A stretch of 64,000 nucleotides of DNA, from NCBI GenBank assembly GCA_000824825.2, contig LM655206.1, positions 213,368 through 277,367 of the forward strand, in the 5' to 3' direction. The notes beneath the pieces were generated by a model. That model saw only the letters and a program-made list of their open reading frames with translations, had not been told where the DNA came from and searched no databases. The DNA is from Mesorhizobium sp. ORS 3324. GTDB taxonomy: Bacteria; Pseudomonadota; Alphaproteobacteria; Rhizobiales; Rhizobiaceae. This document shows, one piece after another, positions 33,744 through 42,268 of this stretch. The stretch's first letter is position 1. Each line of letters opens with the position of its first letter. The position numbers and the translations under genes were made by a program.

Positions 33744-34340
33744 ATGCCGAAGCTGCTCTACGCCTCCACGTCTCCCTACTCTTCGAAGGTCCGCATGGCG
33801 GCCGCCTATGCCGGCATCGCGGTCGACCTCGTGCCGGTCAAGACCGAGGACAAGCCGGCGGAGCTGATATCGGCCAATCCGCTGGGCAAGATACCGGTGC
33901 TGGTGCTGGAGGACGGCCGCACGGTGCACGACAGCCGCGCCATCACCCAGCATCTCAACCGGCTGTCGAAGAACGCGCTGTTTCCGCGCAATGCCGACAA
34001 GCGGCTCGAGGCCGAGGTGCTGGAGGCGCTGGCCGACGGTATCTGCGACTGCGCGCTGTCGATGGTCTATGAGCGGCGCACGCGGCCCGAAGCGATGGTC
34101 TATCAGCCCTGGCTCGATCGTCAGTGGGCGAAGATCACCGCCGCGCTGGACCTTCTCAACGCCAATCCGCCGAAACTGCCGAAGAAGATCACGGCCGGCC
34201 ATATGGCGCTGCGCGCCTGCCTCAGCTACCTCGCGCTGCGTTTTGCCGGCCAATGGGAAAAGGGCCGCAGCCGGCTTACCCGCTGGGCCGTCCGCTTCGA
34301 CGAGAAATTTCCCGAGTTGAAGGGCTGCGTGCCGGGGTGA
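33744..34340 (+). CDS. Glutathione S-transferase family protein
   Basis: A 198-residue GST. The N-terminal thioredoxin-like domain contains YASTSPYSSKVRMAAAYAG (likely catalytic Ser/Tyr), NPLGKIPVLVLEDG (cis-Pro) and VHDSRAITQHL (glutathione-contacting Asp-Ser). The helical C-terminal domain follows. ATG 33744 starts directly at the first beta strand; the open frame upstream to 33651 is not needed. The substrate is unknown. Confidence 0.86.
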   Translation: MPKLLYASTSPYSSKVRMAAAYAGIAVDLVPVKTEDKPAELISANPLGKIPVLVLEDGRTVHDSRAITQHLNRLSKNALFPRNADKRLEAEVLEALADGICDCALSMVYERRTRPEAMVYQPWLDRQWAKITAALDLLNANPPKLPKKITAGHMALRACLSYLALRFAGQWEKGRSRLTRWAVRFDEKFPELKGCVPG

Positions 34341-34350
34341 AGTGTTGCGC

Positions 34351-34670
34351 CTCTCCTTCTCCCCCTTGTTTGGACCGGGGACATCACGCTTCTGGCCTCG
34401 AATGGCATCCCGAACCCCCTCGCGCAAAACGCGCAAAACTGTTCGCGATGTCCTCGCACACCTGTTCGCGATGTCCCCGGTCCAAACACCCCTGCGGGAG
34501 AAGGTGGATCGGCGCACAAGCGCCGAGACGGATGAGGGATGCTGGAAGGAATGAGGCGTGCTAAAAAGTGGAAGGGTTTTGAACGCTACCTCGTCGAGGC
34601 AGCGATCCGTCCAACACCCCTCATCCGACCGAGCTTCGCTCGGCCACCTTCTCCGTAAGGGGAGAAGGGA
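34351..34670. repeat. Palindromic repeat, family B, copy 1 (interrupted)
   Basis: The left arm (34351-34367 and 34489-34540, containing GGGAGAAGGTGGATCGGCGC) and the right arm (34614-34670, ending CTCCGTAAGGGGAGAAGGG) match the element at 58011-58196. The left arm is split by a 120-bp insertion with its own 18-bp terminal inverted repeats. Occupies most of the 354-bp gap between the GST and TfoX-like genes. Confidence 0.8.
34368..34487. mobile_element. Nested 120-bp MITE-like inverted-repeat element
   Basis: Perfect 18-bp terminal inverted repeats: GTTTGGACCGGGGACATC (34368-34385) and GATGTCCCCGGTCCAAAC (34470-34487). Inside lies a direct repeat TGTTCGCGATGTCC (34440-34453, 34463-34476). It encodes nothing and splits a family B palindrome, so it inserted later. 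It behaves like a non-autonomous element (MITE-like). Confidence 0.68.
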
Positions 34671-34694
34671 GGGCAAAATCGCGGAGGGCTGAGC

Positions 34695-35072
34695 ATGGCA
34701 AAGTCAGTCACCAAGAGCAGCATCGACCCGATGGTCGAGCGCCTGCGCGCCGCCCTCGGCTCGCGCGCCTTCACCGAGCAGAAGATGTTCGGCGGCACCT
34801 GCTTCATGCTCAACGGCAACATGCTGATCGGCACCTCCAAGCGTGGGCTCTTGGTTCGCGTCGGCAAGGACGCCCATGCGGCCGCCGCCGCCCGTCCCCA
34901 TGCGAGCCCTATGGAAATGGGCGGACGCTTGATGGAAGGCTATCTCCACGTCGCGCCGGAAGGCACGGCGAGCGAAGCCGCTCTCGCCGACTGGCTCGAT
35001 CTCGCGCTGGCCTTCGTTGAGACTTTGCCGCCGAAGGTCAAATCCGCCAAGGTCGCAAAGAAGCGCGCGTAA
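34695..35072 (+). CDS. TfoX/Sxy N-terminal domain protein
   Basis: 125 residues with the TfoX-N pattern VERLRAALGSRAFTEQKMFG followed by GTCFMLNGNMLIGTSKRGLLVRVG, and a Lys-rich C-terminal tail. TfoX itself is a competence regulator in Gammaproteobacteria, but stand-alone N-terminal-domain proteins in rhizobia have no assigned role. Confidence 0.84.
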   Translation: MAKSVTKSSIDPMVERLRAALGSRAFTEQKMFGGTCFMLNGNMLIGTSKRGLLVRVGKDAHAAAAARPHASPMEMGGRLMEGYLHVAPEGTASEAALADWLDLALAFVETLPPKVKSAKVAKKRA

Positions 35073-35157
35073 GCCGCTGGCCCGCCACCTTCTGGACTGT
35101 GATGTGCCAGTATTTGTCGAGCTGGCTTTGGCGAACGCAAGGCTAGGAGAGGAAGCA

Positions 35158-35583
35158 ATGGCGCTCGATGGACATTGCATGTGCGGGGCCGTGACCTGGA
35201 CCTATTCGGGCGATGTCACACGCAACCTGGTCTGTCACTGCGCAGACTGCCAGCGGGCGACATCCGCTCCCTTCACGGCCTTCCTGGGCATGAGGCCGGG
35301 GCAACTGAGATGGACGGGCGACATCAGGCATTATGAAAGCAGCCCGAACACGTTTCGCGGATTCTGCCCGTCCTGCGGCACAAGGCTCTATTTCCGCTCC
35401 GACAGATGGCCCGACGAGGTCCATGTTCATGCCGCCACGCTGACCGACCCGGACGACTATCAGCCCGACGCGCAGGTCCTCATGCGCTCGCGCCTGAAAT
35501 GGTTGGACCGGCTGCCGTCGATTCCCGCCCATGAGGGCTTCCAGCGGGCCCCGGCGGATCGCCCGGCTGTCGAGGACGGTTGA
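35158..35583 (+). CDS. GFA-family zinc protein
   Basis: 141 residues. Zinc ligands fit the GFA (glutathione-dependent formaldehyde-activating enzyme) fold: C-x-C in GHCMCGAV, C-x-x-C in CHCADCQR, and C-x2-C in FCPSCGTRLYF. Most GFA proteins of this size are not true formaldehyde-activating enzymes and their substrate is unknown. ATG 35158 has AGGAGAGGAAG upstream. An open frame starting at 35017 overlaps the preceding gene and is less likely. Confidence 0.86.
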   Translation: MALDGHCMCGAVTWTYSGDVTRNLVCHCADCQRATSAPFTAFLGMRPGQLRWTGDIRHYESSPNTFRGFCPSCGTRLYFRSDRWPDEVHVHAATLTDPDDYQPDAQVLMRSRLKWLDRLPSIPAHEGFQRAPADRPAVEDG

Positions 35584-35633
35584 AGGTTTGAAAAGCCCGC
35601 TGACGGATTGGCAACTGCAGCAAGCCACAAAAA

Positions 35634-35658
35634 AAGCCGGGCGCGAGGCCCGGCTTTT
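35634..35658 (-). terminator. Intrinsic terminator of Omp25-like gene
   Basis: Stem AAGCCGGGC with GCCCGGCTT, 5-base loop, flanked by A residues on the left and T residues on the right, so it can act in both directions. It lies about 20 bp beyond the stop of the minus-strand porin gene and also follows the plus-strand GFA gene. Confidence 0.85.
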
Positions 35659-35679
35659 CCGTGTCGTGGCTTGTACGAC

Positions 35680-36336
35680 TTAGAACTTCATACCGACGCC
35701 GAAGGTGACGCGGTTGTCCTTCGACTTGACGTTGCCGGTTGGACCGAAGTCCTTATTGCCGTAATCGGTGTAGCGATACTCGACGCGGCCGAACACGTTG
35801 TCCGTGATCTTGATGTCGGAGCCGACGCCGGCCGTCCAGCCCACCATCGCCTTGCTTTCGTCGGTGCCGAGGACGTCATCCGTGATCTTCTGGTTCTTGG
35901 CGGCGAGACCGCCGGTGCCATAGAGCAGGATTTCCGGGGTCACGGAATAGCCGAGGCGGGCGCGCAGCGAGCCTTCGACGCCGCCCTTGGCGTGAATGCC
36001 GGCGCTGTCGCCCTTGACGCCATTGTAGCCGAGATCGGCTTCAGCGCCGTAGACGAAGTTGTCCTGCTGCCACTGATAGCCGCCGAAGACGCCGCCGATG
36101 AAGCCCTTGGTCTTCACGTTGACGCCCTGATCCCGGGCATCGGCATGGCCGCTGAAGCCGTAGCCGGCGCTCAGACCGACATAGGGGCCGGCCCAGGAAG
36201 CGACGGGAAGCTGGGCAACCGGGGCGGGAGCCGGCGGCTCTTCCTGGACGACGTCTGCGGCATAAGCAGTACCGCCGAGGGCGAAGAGCCCGAGCGCAAC
36301 CGCCAGCGGCCGCGCAAACTTGAGATTGGCTTGCAT
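35680..36336 (-). CDS. Outer-membrane beta-barrel protein (Omp25/Omp31/RopB type)
   Basis: A 218-residue outer-membrane protein. Signal peptide MQANLKFARPLAVALGLFAL ending TAYAA; then a Pro-rich linker (EEPPAPAPVAQ) and an eight-strand beta barrel starting WAGPYVGLSAGYGFSG and ending NRVTFGVGMKF, with the C-terminal Phe required for barrel assembly. The family is abundant in rhizobia and Brucella and contributes to envelope stability. AAGGAG lies upstream of the ATG; a terminator follows the gene. Confidence 0.9.
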   Translation of the reverse strand: MQANLKFARPLAVALGLFALGGTAYAADVVQEEPPAPAPVAQLPVASWAGPYVGLSAGYGFSGHADARDQGVNVKTKGFIGGVFGGYQWQQDNFVYGAEADLGYNGVKGDSAGIHAKGGVEGSLRARLGYSVTPEILLYGTGGLAAKNQKITDDVLGTDESKAMVGWTAGVGSDIKITDNVFGRVEYRYTDYGNKDFGPTGNVKSKDNRVTFGVGMKF

Positions 36337-36748
36337 TGTTGTTTACTCCTTAAGCCACAAGACACTTAGGCTTGTTGTTGGATGAATGCCCCGGCCCGTC
36401 CGGGGGGATAAACGGGCTTGGCGTTCGACGGTTCCAAATGTCGTGTTGAAATACGGCTGAAGCGAACCTGAACTTGGGTCATTCCCCGGCACGAATGAGG
36501 CTGAAACTTGACGTTGCATCTTCGCAACAGCGAATGTCAGCAGGCTAATCATGTTGCGCTGCACTCCGCTTGGTTCAAGGGGTTCAGCGACATATATTGC
36601 GCTATGAGAAGCCCGAATCCGGACTGGGCGAGCGTGCGTACGGGCCGCTTCGCCACATTCCTGCCCCAGGTGGAAATGGCATTTAACGCTTGGCCCGTCA
36701 TATTGTGCCGGCTTCCCGGAATCGTGAAGCCGATTGAGGATTGACAAC
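36337..36748. promoter_or_regulatory. Divergent promoter region
   Basis: 412 bp between the porin gene and the SDR gene. A small hairpin (CCCCGG-CCCGT-CCGGGG, about 36389-36406) lies in the probable 5' untranslated region of the porin gene. I see no further gene or repeat. Confidence 0.4.
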
Positions 36749-37513
36749 ATGAATGAAGCCGCTGGCGTGGCGCTGGTGACCGGTGGAGCGAAAAGGATCG
36801 GCAAGGCGATCGTCGAGGATCTGGCCGCGCACGGCTTTGCCGTCGCCATCCACGCCAACCGCTCGGGAGCAGAGGCCGAAGCCCTGGCAAGCCGCATCAG
36901 GGACAAGGGCGGGCGCGCCGCAGTGGTTGTGGCCGACCTGACCGATATGGACGCCGTCGGCGATCTCGTCGGCCGCTCGGAGGCGGCGCTTGGGCCCGTC
37001 ACGCTGCTCGTCAACAACGCCTCGCTCTTCGTCGACGACCGTATCGAGGATTTCGACTGGAAGGCCTGGGATCGCCATTTCGCCATCCATGTGAAGGCCC
37101 CGGCGCTTTTGGCGCAGAATTTCGCCCGCGCCTTGCCGGAAGGCGAGGAGGGGTTGATCGTCAATATCATCGACCAGCGTGTCTGGCGGCCGACGCCGCG
37201 CTATTTCTCATATGCGCTGTCGAAATCGGCGCTGTGGACCGAGACCCAGATGCTGGCGCAGGCGCTCGGCCCCCATATCCGCGTCAACGCCATCGGCCCC
37301 GGCCCGACGCTGAAGAACAAGCGCCAGGACGATGACGATTTCGGCAAGCAGGTCGAGGGTCTGATCCTGAAGCGCGGCCCGCAATTGCCGGAATTCGGCG
37401 CTACCATCCGCTACCTCTGGGAGGCGCGCTCGGTGACCGGCCAGATGATCGCGCTCGATGGCGGCCAGCATCTTGCATGGCAGACGCCCGATGTGACAGG
37501 CATGGTGGAATGA
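36749..37513 (+). CDS. SDR-family reductase (pteridine reductase/FolM-like)
   Basis: 254 residues. The cofactor motif reads VTGGAKRIGKAIVEDLAAHG; an Arg at this position (TGxxxRIG) is typical of pteridine/dihydromonapterin reductases. NNAS follows, then the catalytic Tyr/Lys in YFSYALSKSALW and the C-terminal VTGQMIALDGGQHLAW. The ATG at 36749 is preferred to an upstream in-frame start at 36734. The stop overlaps the uvrC start (ATGA). A folate- or pterin-related role fits the downstream molybdopterin genes only loosely. Confidence 0.82.
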   Translation: MNEAAGVALVTGGAKRIGKAIVEDLAAHGFAVAIHANRSGAEAEALASRIRDKGGRAAVVVADLTDMDAVGDLVGRSEAALGPVTLLVNNASLFVDDRIEDFDWKAWDRHFAIHVKAPALLAQNFARALPEGEEGLIVNIIDQRVWRPTPRYFSYALSKSALWTETQMLAQALGPHIRVNAIGPGPTLKNKRQDDDDFGKQVEGLILKRGPQLPEFGATIRYLWEARSVTGQMIALDGGQHLAWQTPDVTGMVE

Positions 37514-39609
37514 GTCCCACAGACCGCAAGCATGGACGAAACGGCGCCGCCGACGATCTGCCGCCCGATGTCGACCCCGATATCGACCTTGAGGACGAGG
37601 CGGCGGAGGAGATCGTCGAGCCCGAGGCGGTTCTCGCCGGACCCGATGTCGCCTTCACGGCCATCGACTGGACGCCGCATGCCGGCGATGCCGACGGCAT
37701 GGTCGGCGCCGAGGTGATCCAGACCTTCGTCAAGCGGCTGCCCAATCAGCCGGGCGTCTATCGCATGATGAACGCCGCCGGCGACGTGCTTTATGTCGGC
37801 AAGGCGCGCAGCCTGAAGAAGCGCGTCACCAATTATGCGCAGGGGCGTTTCCACACTGCCCGCATTGGCCGTATGGTGCGCGAGACCGCGACGATGGAGT
37901 TCGTCGTCACCCGCACCGAGATCGAGGCGCTGCTGCTCGAGGCGAACCTCATCAAGCGGCTGAGGCCCCGCTTCAACGTCTTGATGCGGGACGACAAGTC
38001 GTTCCCCTACATCCTGCTCACCGGCGACCATGTCTCGCCTGGCATCTACAAGCATCGCGGCGCGCGCTCGCGCAAGGGCGACTATTTCGGTCCGTTCGCA
38101 TCGGCCGGCGCGGTCGGGCGCACCATCAATTCGCTGCAGCGCGCTTTCCTGCTGCGGAGCTGCACGGACTCCTTCTACGAGAACCGCACCCGGCCCTGCC
38201 TGCTCTACCAGATCAAGCGCTGCGCCGGCCCCTGCACCGGCGAGATCTCGCATCAGGGCTATGCGGAGCTGGTCGCCGAGGCGAAGGATTTTCTTTCGGG
38301 CCGCAGCCAGAAGGTGAAGACCGAGATTTCGGCCGCCATGCAGCAGGCGGCGGAAGAACTCGATTTCGAGCGCGCCGCCATCTACCGCGACCGCCTCGCT
38401 GCGCTCTCGCATGTGCAGGCGCATCAGGGCATCAATCCGCAGACCGTCGAGGAGGCGGACGTCTTCGCCATCCACCAGGAGGGCGGCCAGACCTGCATCC
38501 AGGTGTTCTTCTTCCGCACCGGCCAGAACTGGGGCAACCGCGCCTATTTTCCCAAGGCCGATCCGGCGATGGAACCGGCCGAGGTGCTGGGCTCCTTCCT
38601 GGCGCAGTTCTACGACGACAAGCTGCCGGCGCGGACGCTTCTGCTCTCCCAGGCCGTGCAAGAGCAGGAGCTGCTGGCCGAGGCGCTTTCCACCCGCGCC
38701 GGGCGCAAGATAGCGATCTCGGTGCCGCAGCGCGGCGAAAAGAAGGACCTGACCGACCACGCGCTGCAGAACGCGCGCGAGGCGCTCGGCCGAAGGCTTG
38801 CGGAAACCTCGACCCAGGCGCGGCTGCTGCAGGGCTTCGCCGAGACCTTCGGGTTGCCAAAACAGCCGGTGCGCATCGAAGTCTACGACAACTCGCACAT
38901 CATGGGCACAAATGCGGTCGGAGCGATGGTCGTCGCCGGGCCGGAAGGTTTCGTGAAGAACCAGTACAGAAAATTCAACATCCGCTCGACCGAGATCACG
39001 CCGGGCGACGATTTCGGCATGATGCGCGAGGTGATGGAACGGCGTTTCTCGCGGCTGCTCCGGGAGCATGGCGACAAGCAGACTTCGGTTGCGGCTGGCG
39101 CTGAAGCCGAGGACGAAACGGGCGACGACCTCGTCGAGGAAAACGGCAGCTTCCCGGCCTGGCCCGATGTCATCCTGATCGACGGCGGCCAGGGCCAGAT
39201 GACGGCGGTGCGCAAGATCCTGTCCGACCTCGGCATCGAGGACCGCATCGCGGCAATAGGCATCGCCAAGGGCCCGGACCGCGACGCGGGCCGGGAGCGC
39301 TTCTTCGTCAAGGGCAGGGAAAGCTTCATGCTGCCGGTGCGCGACCCCGTGCTCTATTTCGTCCAGCGCCTGCGCGACGAGGTGCACCGCTTCGCCATCG
39401 GCTCGCACCGAGCCCGCCGCAAGAAGGAGATGGTCAAGAGCCCGCTCGACGAGATCGCCGGCATCGGCCCCGGCCGCAAGCGCGCGCTGCTCCACCACTT
39501 CGGCACCGCCAAGGCGGTCAGCCGCGCTGCCGTCGAGGACCTCGTCAAGGTCGACGGCATTTCCGAGCACATGGCGAAGCTGGTCTACAATCATTTTCAT
39601 GAGAGCTGA
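37510..39609 (+). CDS. uvrC: UvrABC excinuclease subunit C
   Basis: 699 residues. UvrC makes both incisions in nucleotide excision repair. An acidic N-terminal extension of about 75 residues precedes the GIY-YIG domain (QPGVYRMMNAAGDVLYVGKA). This is followed by the UVR motif (AAMQQAAEELDFERAAIYRD), the RNase-H-like domain (RIEVYDNSHIMGTNAVGAMV and VILIDGGQGQMTAV) and the tandem helix-hairpin-helix at the end (IAGIGPGRKRALLHHFG). The ATG overlaps the SDR stop; an in-frame start at 37477 is possible. Confidence 0.95.
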   Translation: MSPTDRKHGRNGAADDLPPDVDPDIDLEDEAAEEIVEPEAVLAGPDVAFTAIDWTPHAGDADGMVGAEVIQTFVKRLPNQPGVYRMMNAAGDVLYVGKARSLKKRVTNYAQGRFHTARIGRMVRETATMEFVVTRTEIEALLLEANLIKRLRPRFNVLMRDDKSFPYILLTGDHVSPGIYKHRGARSRKGDYFGPFASAGAVGRTINSLQRAFLLRSCTDSFYENRTRPCLLYQIKRCAGPCTGEISHQGYAELVAEAKDFLSGRSQKVKTEISAAMQQAAEELDFERAAIYRDRLAALSHVQAHQGINPQTVEEADVFAIHQEGGQTCIQVFFFRTGQNWGNRAYFPKADPAMEPAEVLGSFLAQFYDDKLPARTLLLSQAVQEQELLAEALSTRAGRKIAISVPQRGEKKDLTDHALQNAREALGRRLAETSTQARLLQGFAETFGLPKQPVRIEVYDNSHIMGTNAVGAMVVAGPEGFVKNQYRKFNIRSTEITPGDDFGMMREVMERRFSRLLREHGDKQTSVAAGAEAEDETGDDLVEENGSFPAWPDVILIDGGQGQMTAVRKILSDLGIEDRIAAIGIAKGPDRDAGRERFFVKGRESFMLPVRDPVLYFVQRLRDEVHRFAIGSHRARRKKEMVKSPLDEIAGIGPGRKRALLHHFGTAKAVSRAAVEDLVKVDGISEHMAKLVYNHFHES

Positions 39610-39834
39610 CGCCAGTAGCCAGGCGCGTAGGTTTGGCAGGTTGGATAGCCGGCGCTGGAGATTGGCCGCGACACCTATCCCGTGCGCAAGTTTCGGCTAA
39701 TCTCCAACGCGCGCCGGTGGACCCCGATCTCGACACACGCATCGCTATTTTTACCTGGCCAATCGAATCTCGCCTGTTGACCCCCCACATTGGCTTCTGA
39801 TTTGAGTACGGAGGCGGAGAGTTCCCGATCAGAT

Positions 39835-40431
39835 ATGGCCCAGCGCGCTTTCAACCTGCCGAATATCCTCACCTACGCCCGCATCATCGCGGTGCCGCTG
39901 GTGGTGCTGTGCTTTTTTCTGGAAGGGCATCTGAAGTCGTCCGACTTCGCCCGCTGGTCGGCGCTGGCCATCTTCCTGCTGGCCTCCATCACCGATTACT
40001 TTGACGGCTATTTCGCGCGCGCCTGGCAGCAGACCTCCAACATCGGCAAGATGCTTGACCCGATCGCCGACAAGCTTCTGGTCGCCACCTGCCTGCTGCT
40101 GCTTGCTGCCGATACCGACCGCCACGGCGGCATCGCCGGCTGGTCGCTCTGGGCGGCGATCATCATCCTGTGCCGCGAGATACTGGTCTCGGGCCTGCGC
40201 GAATATCTGGCGGCCCTGAAAGTCTCGGTGCCGGTCACCCAGCTCGCCAAATGGAAGACGACCATCCAGATGGTCGCCATCGCCTTCCTGCTCGTCGGGC
40301 CTGCCGGCGACAAGATCTTTCCGCTAACCACCCAGATCGGTCTGGTGCTGCTGTGGATCGCGGCACTTGTCACGCTCTACACCGGCTACGATTATTTCCG
40401 CGCGGGGCTGAAACACATCATGGACGAGTGA
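39835..40431 (+). CDS. pgsA: CDP-diacylglycerol-glycerol-3-phosphate 3-phosphatidyltransferase
   Basis: A 198-residue inner-membrane enzyme making phosphatidylglycerol-phosphate. The CDP-alcohol phosphotransferase motif is complete: ITDYFDGYFARAWQQTSNIG followed by KMLDPIADK. The N-terminal FNLPNILTYARIIAVPLVVL is typical of PgsA. ATG 39835 is chosen by family length; upstream TTG codons at 39790 and 39802 are possible but less typical. Upstream of moaD by 1 base. Confidence 0.93.
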   Translation: MAQRAFNLPNILTYARIIAVPLVVLCFFLEGHLKSSDFARWSALAIFLLASITDYFDGYFARAWQQTSNIGKMLDPIADKLLVATCLLLLAADTDRHGGIAGWSLWAAIIILCREILVSGLREYLAALKVSVPVTQLAKWKTTIQMVAIAFLLVGPAGDKIFPLTTQIGLVLLWIAALVTLYTGYDYFRAGLKHIMDE

Positions 40432-40432
40432 G

Positions 40433-40690
40433 ATGTCCACCAAGCTCATTTATTTCGCCTGGGTACGCGAGCGGATCGGCAAGCCGGAAGAGCATGTCGA
40501 GCTGCCGGCCGGCATCGAGACCGTCGCCGACCTGCTGCGCTGGCTGAAGTCGCGCGGCGAGGAGTATGAGAACGCGCTGCAATATCCGGACGTCATCCGC
40601 GTTGCCATCAACCAGGAGCATGTCGGCCACCGCGAGAAGATCGCGGGCGCGCGCGAGATCGCGCTGTTTCCGCCGATGACCGGGGGCTGA
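40433..40690 (+). CDS. moaD: Molybdopterin synthase small subunit
   Basis: An 85-residue ubiquitin-like protein ending in PPMTGG. The terminal Gly-Gly is the site that carries the thiocarboxylate used to build molybdopterin. It is preceded by pgsA (1 base apart) and followed by moaE (1 base apart), so the two subunits of the synthase are made together. Confidence 0.93.
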   Translation: MSTKLIYFAWVRERIGKPEEHVELPAGIETVADLLRWLKSRGEEYENALQYPDVIRVAINQEHVGHREKIAGAREIALFPPMTGG

Positions 40691-40691
40691 G

Positions 40692-41171
40692 ATGGCAAGC
40701 ACTATCGCGCCGGCTATACGCGTCCAGCGCGAGGATTTCGACGTCGCCGCCGAGATTGCCGCGCTGACGAAGGGGCGCACCGATATCGGCGCCGTGGTCA
40801 CCTTCTCAGGCCTCTGCCGCGACGAAGAGGGAGCGCTGGCGGCCCTCGAGCTGGAGCACTATCCCGGCATGGCCGAGGCCGAGATCGGCCGCATCGCCGC
40901 CGAGGCGAATGGGCGCTGGCCGCTGCAGGGGCTTACCATCATCCATCGCCACGGCAAGATAGCGCCGGGCGAAAACATCGTGCTGGTGGTGGCGGCCTCC
41001 GCGCACCGGCAGGCAGCCTTCGAGGCGGCGAATTTCCTGATGGACTACCTGAAGTCGCGCGCGCCCTTCTGGAAGAAGGAGCATCATGCCGACGGCTCCG
41101 AAGGCGGCTGGGTCGAGGCCAAGGAAGCCGACGACGAGGCAGCGGATCGCTGGAACACGCCGGACAAATAA
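40692..41171 (+). CDS. moaE: Molybdopterin synthase large subunit
   Basis: A 159-residue catalytic subunit. Recognisable segments are GAVVTFSGLCRD, LEHYPGMAE, IIHRHGKIAPGENIVLVVAA and the active-site lysine region DYLKSRAPFWKKEHHADGSE. It pairs with MoaD to convert precursor Z to molybdopterin. The C-terminal tail is acidic. Confidence 0.94.
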   Translation: MASTIAPAIRVQREDFDVAAEIAALTKGRTDIGAVVTFSGLCRDEEGALAALELEHYPGMAEAEIGRIAAEANGRWPLQGLTIIHRHGKIAPGENIVLVVAASAHRQAAFEAANFLMDYLKSRAPFWKKEHHADGSEGGWVEAKEADDEAADRWNTPDK

Positions 41172-41196
41172 GCCAGGACGGCATTGCGTTGGGGAT

Positions 41197-41238
41197 ACCC
41201 CCTCATCCAGCCGCCGCTGCGAGGTGAGGGGACCAAGC
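41197..41238. repeat. Fragment of family B-like repeat
   Basis: A short relic of the palindromic repeat: ACCCCCTCATCCAGCCGCCG then CTGCGAGGTGAGGGG. Lies between moaE and the next gene; only one arm is recognisable. Confidence 0.4.
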
Positions 41239-41328
41239 CCGACGGGAGTTTCCGCTCCGGCGCCATTGAACGACCGCAATCCTTCCAGACCCTGCAAATC
41301 GGTTTGATTTGCTTGGCGGAGCAATCTC

Positions 41329-41745
41329 ATGCTGGACAGGATCGCGGAATTCTTCATCTTCGGGCTGGTGCCGTTTGCGGTCGGCGTGCTTGCTGTCCCG
41401 GAGCTCTCGGGCGCCGCCGAAAAGACCCTGACCGGCGAGGTGACCTATCGCGAGCGCATCGCGCTACCGCCCAATGCCGTGCTCTCGGTCGAGCTCGCCG
41501 ACGTTTCGCTGGCCGATGCGCCGGCGACCGTGATCGTTGCGCGCAGGTTCGTGCCGGCCGGCCAGGTCCCGATCAGGTTCGAGATCGGCTTCGACTCCAA
41601 GGCGATTCTGCCCGGCAGGACCTATGCGCTGCAAGCTCGTATCACCGTCGACGGCCGGCTTTTGTTCACTACCGACACCCGCCACGAGGTCGATCCGCTG
41701 GACGACAAACTTAAGACCGTCGTGCTGAAGATGGCGGCGTCCTAA
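41329..41745 (+). CDS. YbaY/YscW-type exported protein
   Basis: A 138-residue protein with a hydrophobic N-terminus (FFIFGLVPFAVGVLAVPELS) and then a beta-rich domain: LTGEVTYRERIALPPNAVLS followed by VELADVSLADAPATVIVARR and PGRTYALQARITVDGRLLFT. This is the YbaY (YscW) family pattern, usually lipoproteins; no lipobox Cys is seen here, so it is probably secreted or membrane-anchored. Function unknown. Confidence 0.78.
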   Translation: MLDRIAEFFIFGLVPFAVGVLAVPELSGAAEKTLTGEVTYRERIALPPNAVLSVELADVSLADAPATVIVARRFVPAGQVPIRFEIGFDSKAILPGRTYALQARITVDGRLLFTTDTRHEVDPLDDKLKTVVLKMAAS

Positions 41746-41937
41746 GGCTTCGCAGCGCGACAGCGGCGGAATACCGGAACTTCTTCCGGCCGCGATTGTT
41801 GGGAATAATCCAGGCATACAAAGCGTTCCCTTCCGAGATGGCGGGCAGGCGAAAGGGATGTTTTCCGGAAGCGTCCCTTGGTTGAAACCGCCAGACCGAA
41901 TGCGCGGATCGATCTGGCCACTCTAAGGAAACCAGAC

Positions 41938-42207
41938 ATGAAAAAGCACGCGCTGATCCTTGCTGCCGCAGGTGCATCGCTGATTGCCTTTGCCGGCATT
42001 GCGAAGGCGGACGATCACCTGTTCAATGCCACACAGCATGGCCTCAGTCTTGACAGCCAGCCCTACCAGACCAACAAGGCCGGCCACAGCGGCGATCTGG
42101 CGCCTGGGCAGGGCAGTCCGTTCACCGGCGAGGAGACCAAGACGCCGGCGACCGACACGGATGCGGCAAACAATCATGCGAATGTGAAAGAGCGCCAAGC
42201 GAAGTAA
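41938..42207 (+). CDS. Small exported hypothetical protein
   Basis: 89 residues: signal peptide MKKHALILAAAGASLIAFAG ending IAKA, then a polar mature part of about 65 residues without Cys (DDHLFNATQHGLSLDSQPYQ and a Thr/Asp/Asn-rich end). It is followed by a strong terminator at 42214-42240. I do not recognise the family. Confidence 0.65.
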   Translation: MKKHALILAAAGASLIAFAGIAKADDHLFNATQHGLSLDSQPYQTNKAGHSGDLAPGQGSPFTGEETKTPATDTDAANNHANVKERQAK

Positions 42208-42213
42208 TGCCTG

Positions 42214-42240
42214 CCCGCCGCGAGGGGCGGCGGGTTTCTT
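42214..42240 (+). terminator. Intrinsic terminator
   Basis: Stem CCCGCCGC with GCGGCGGG, 5-base loop, then TTTCTT. It lies 7 bp after the stop of the small exported protein gene. Confidence 0.82.
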
Positions 42241-42268
42241 CGATGTGGCACAGTCCGCCACGAACCAG

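Noticed and set aside
32954..33745. Several long open frames on both strands through the histone-like gene
   Set aside because: They follow from the repetitive GC-rich DNA. Only the plus-strand frame starting at 33064 has a ribosome-binding site and a known composition type.
34341..34690. Short open frames within the palindromic repeats
   Set aside because: They change between copies of the repeat and have no ribosome-binding sites or conserved protein features.
37411..39600. A very long minus-strand open frame (729 codons) opposite uvrC
   Set aside because: It is the complement of a well-conserved uvrC gene; the GC-rich codon pattern leaves the opposite frame open. No start signal or recognisable domain.
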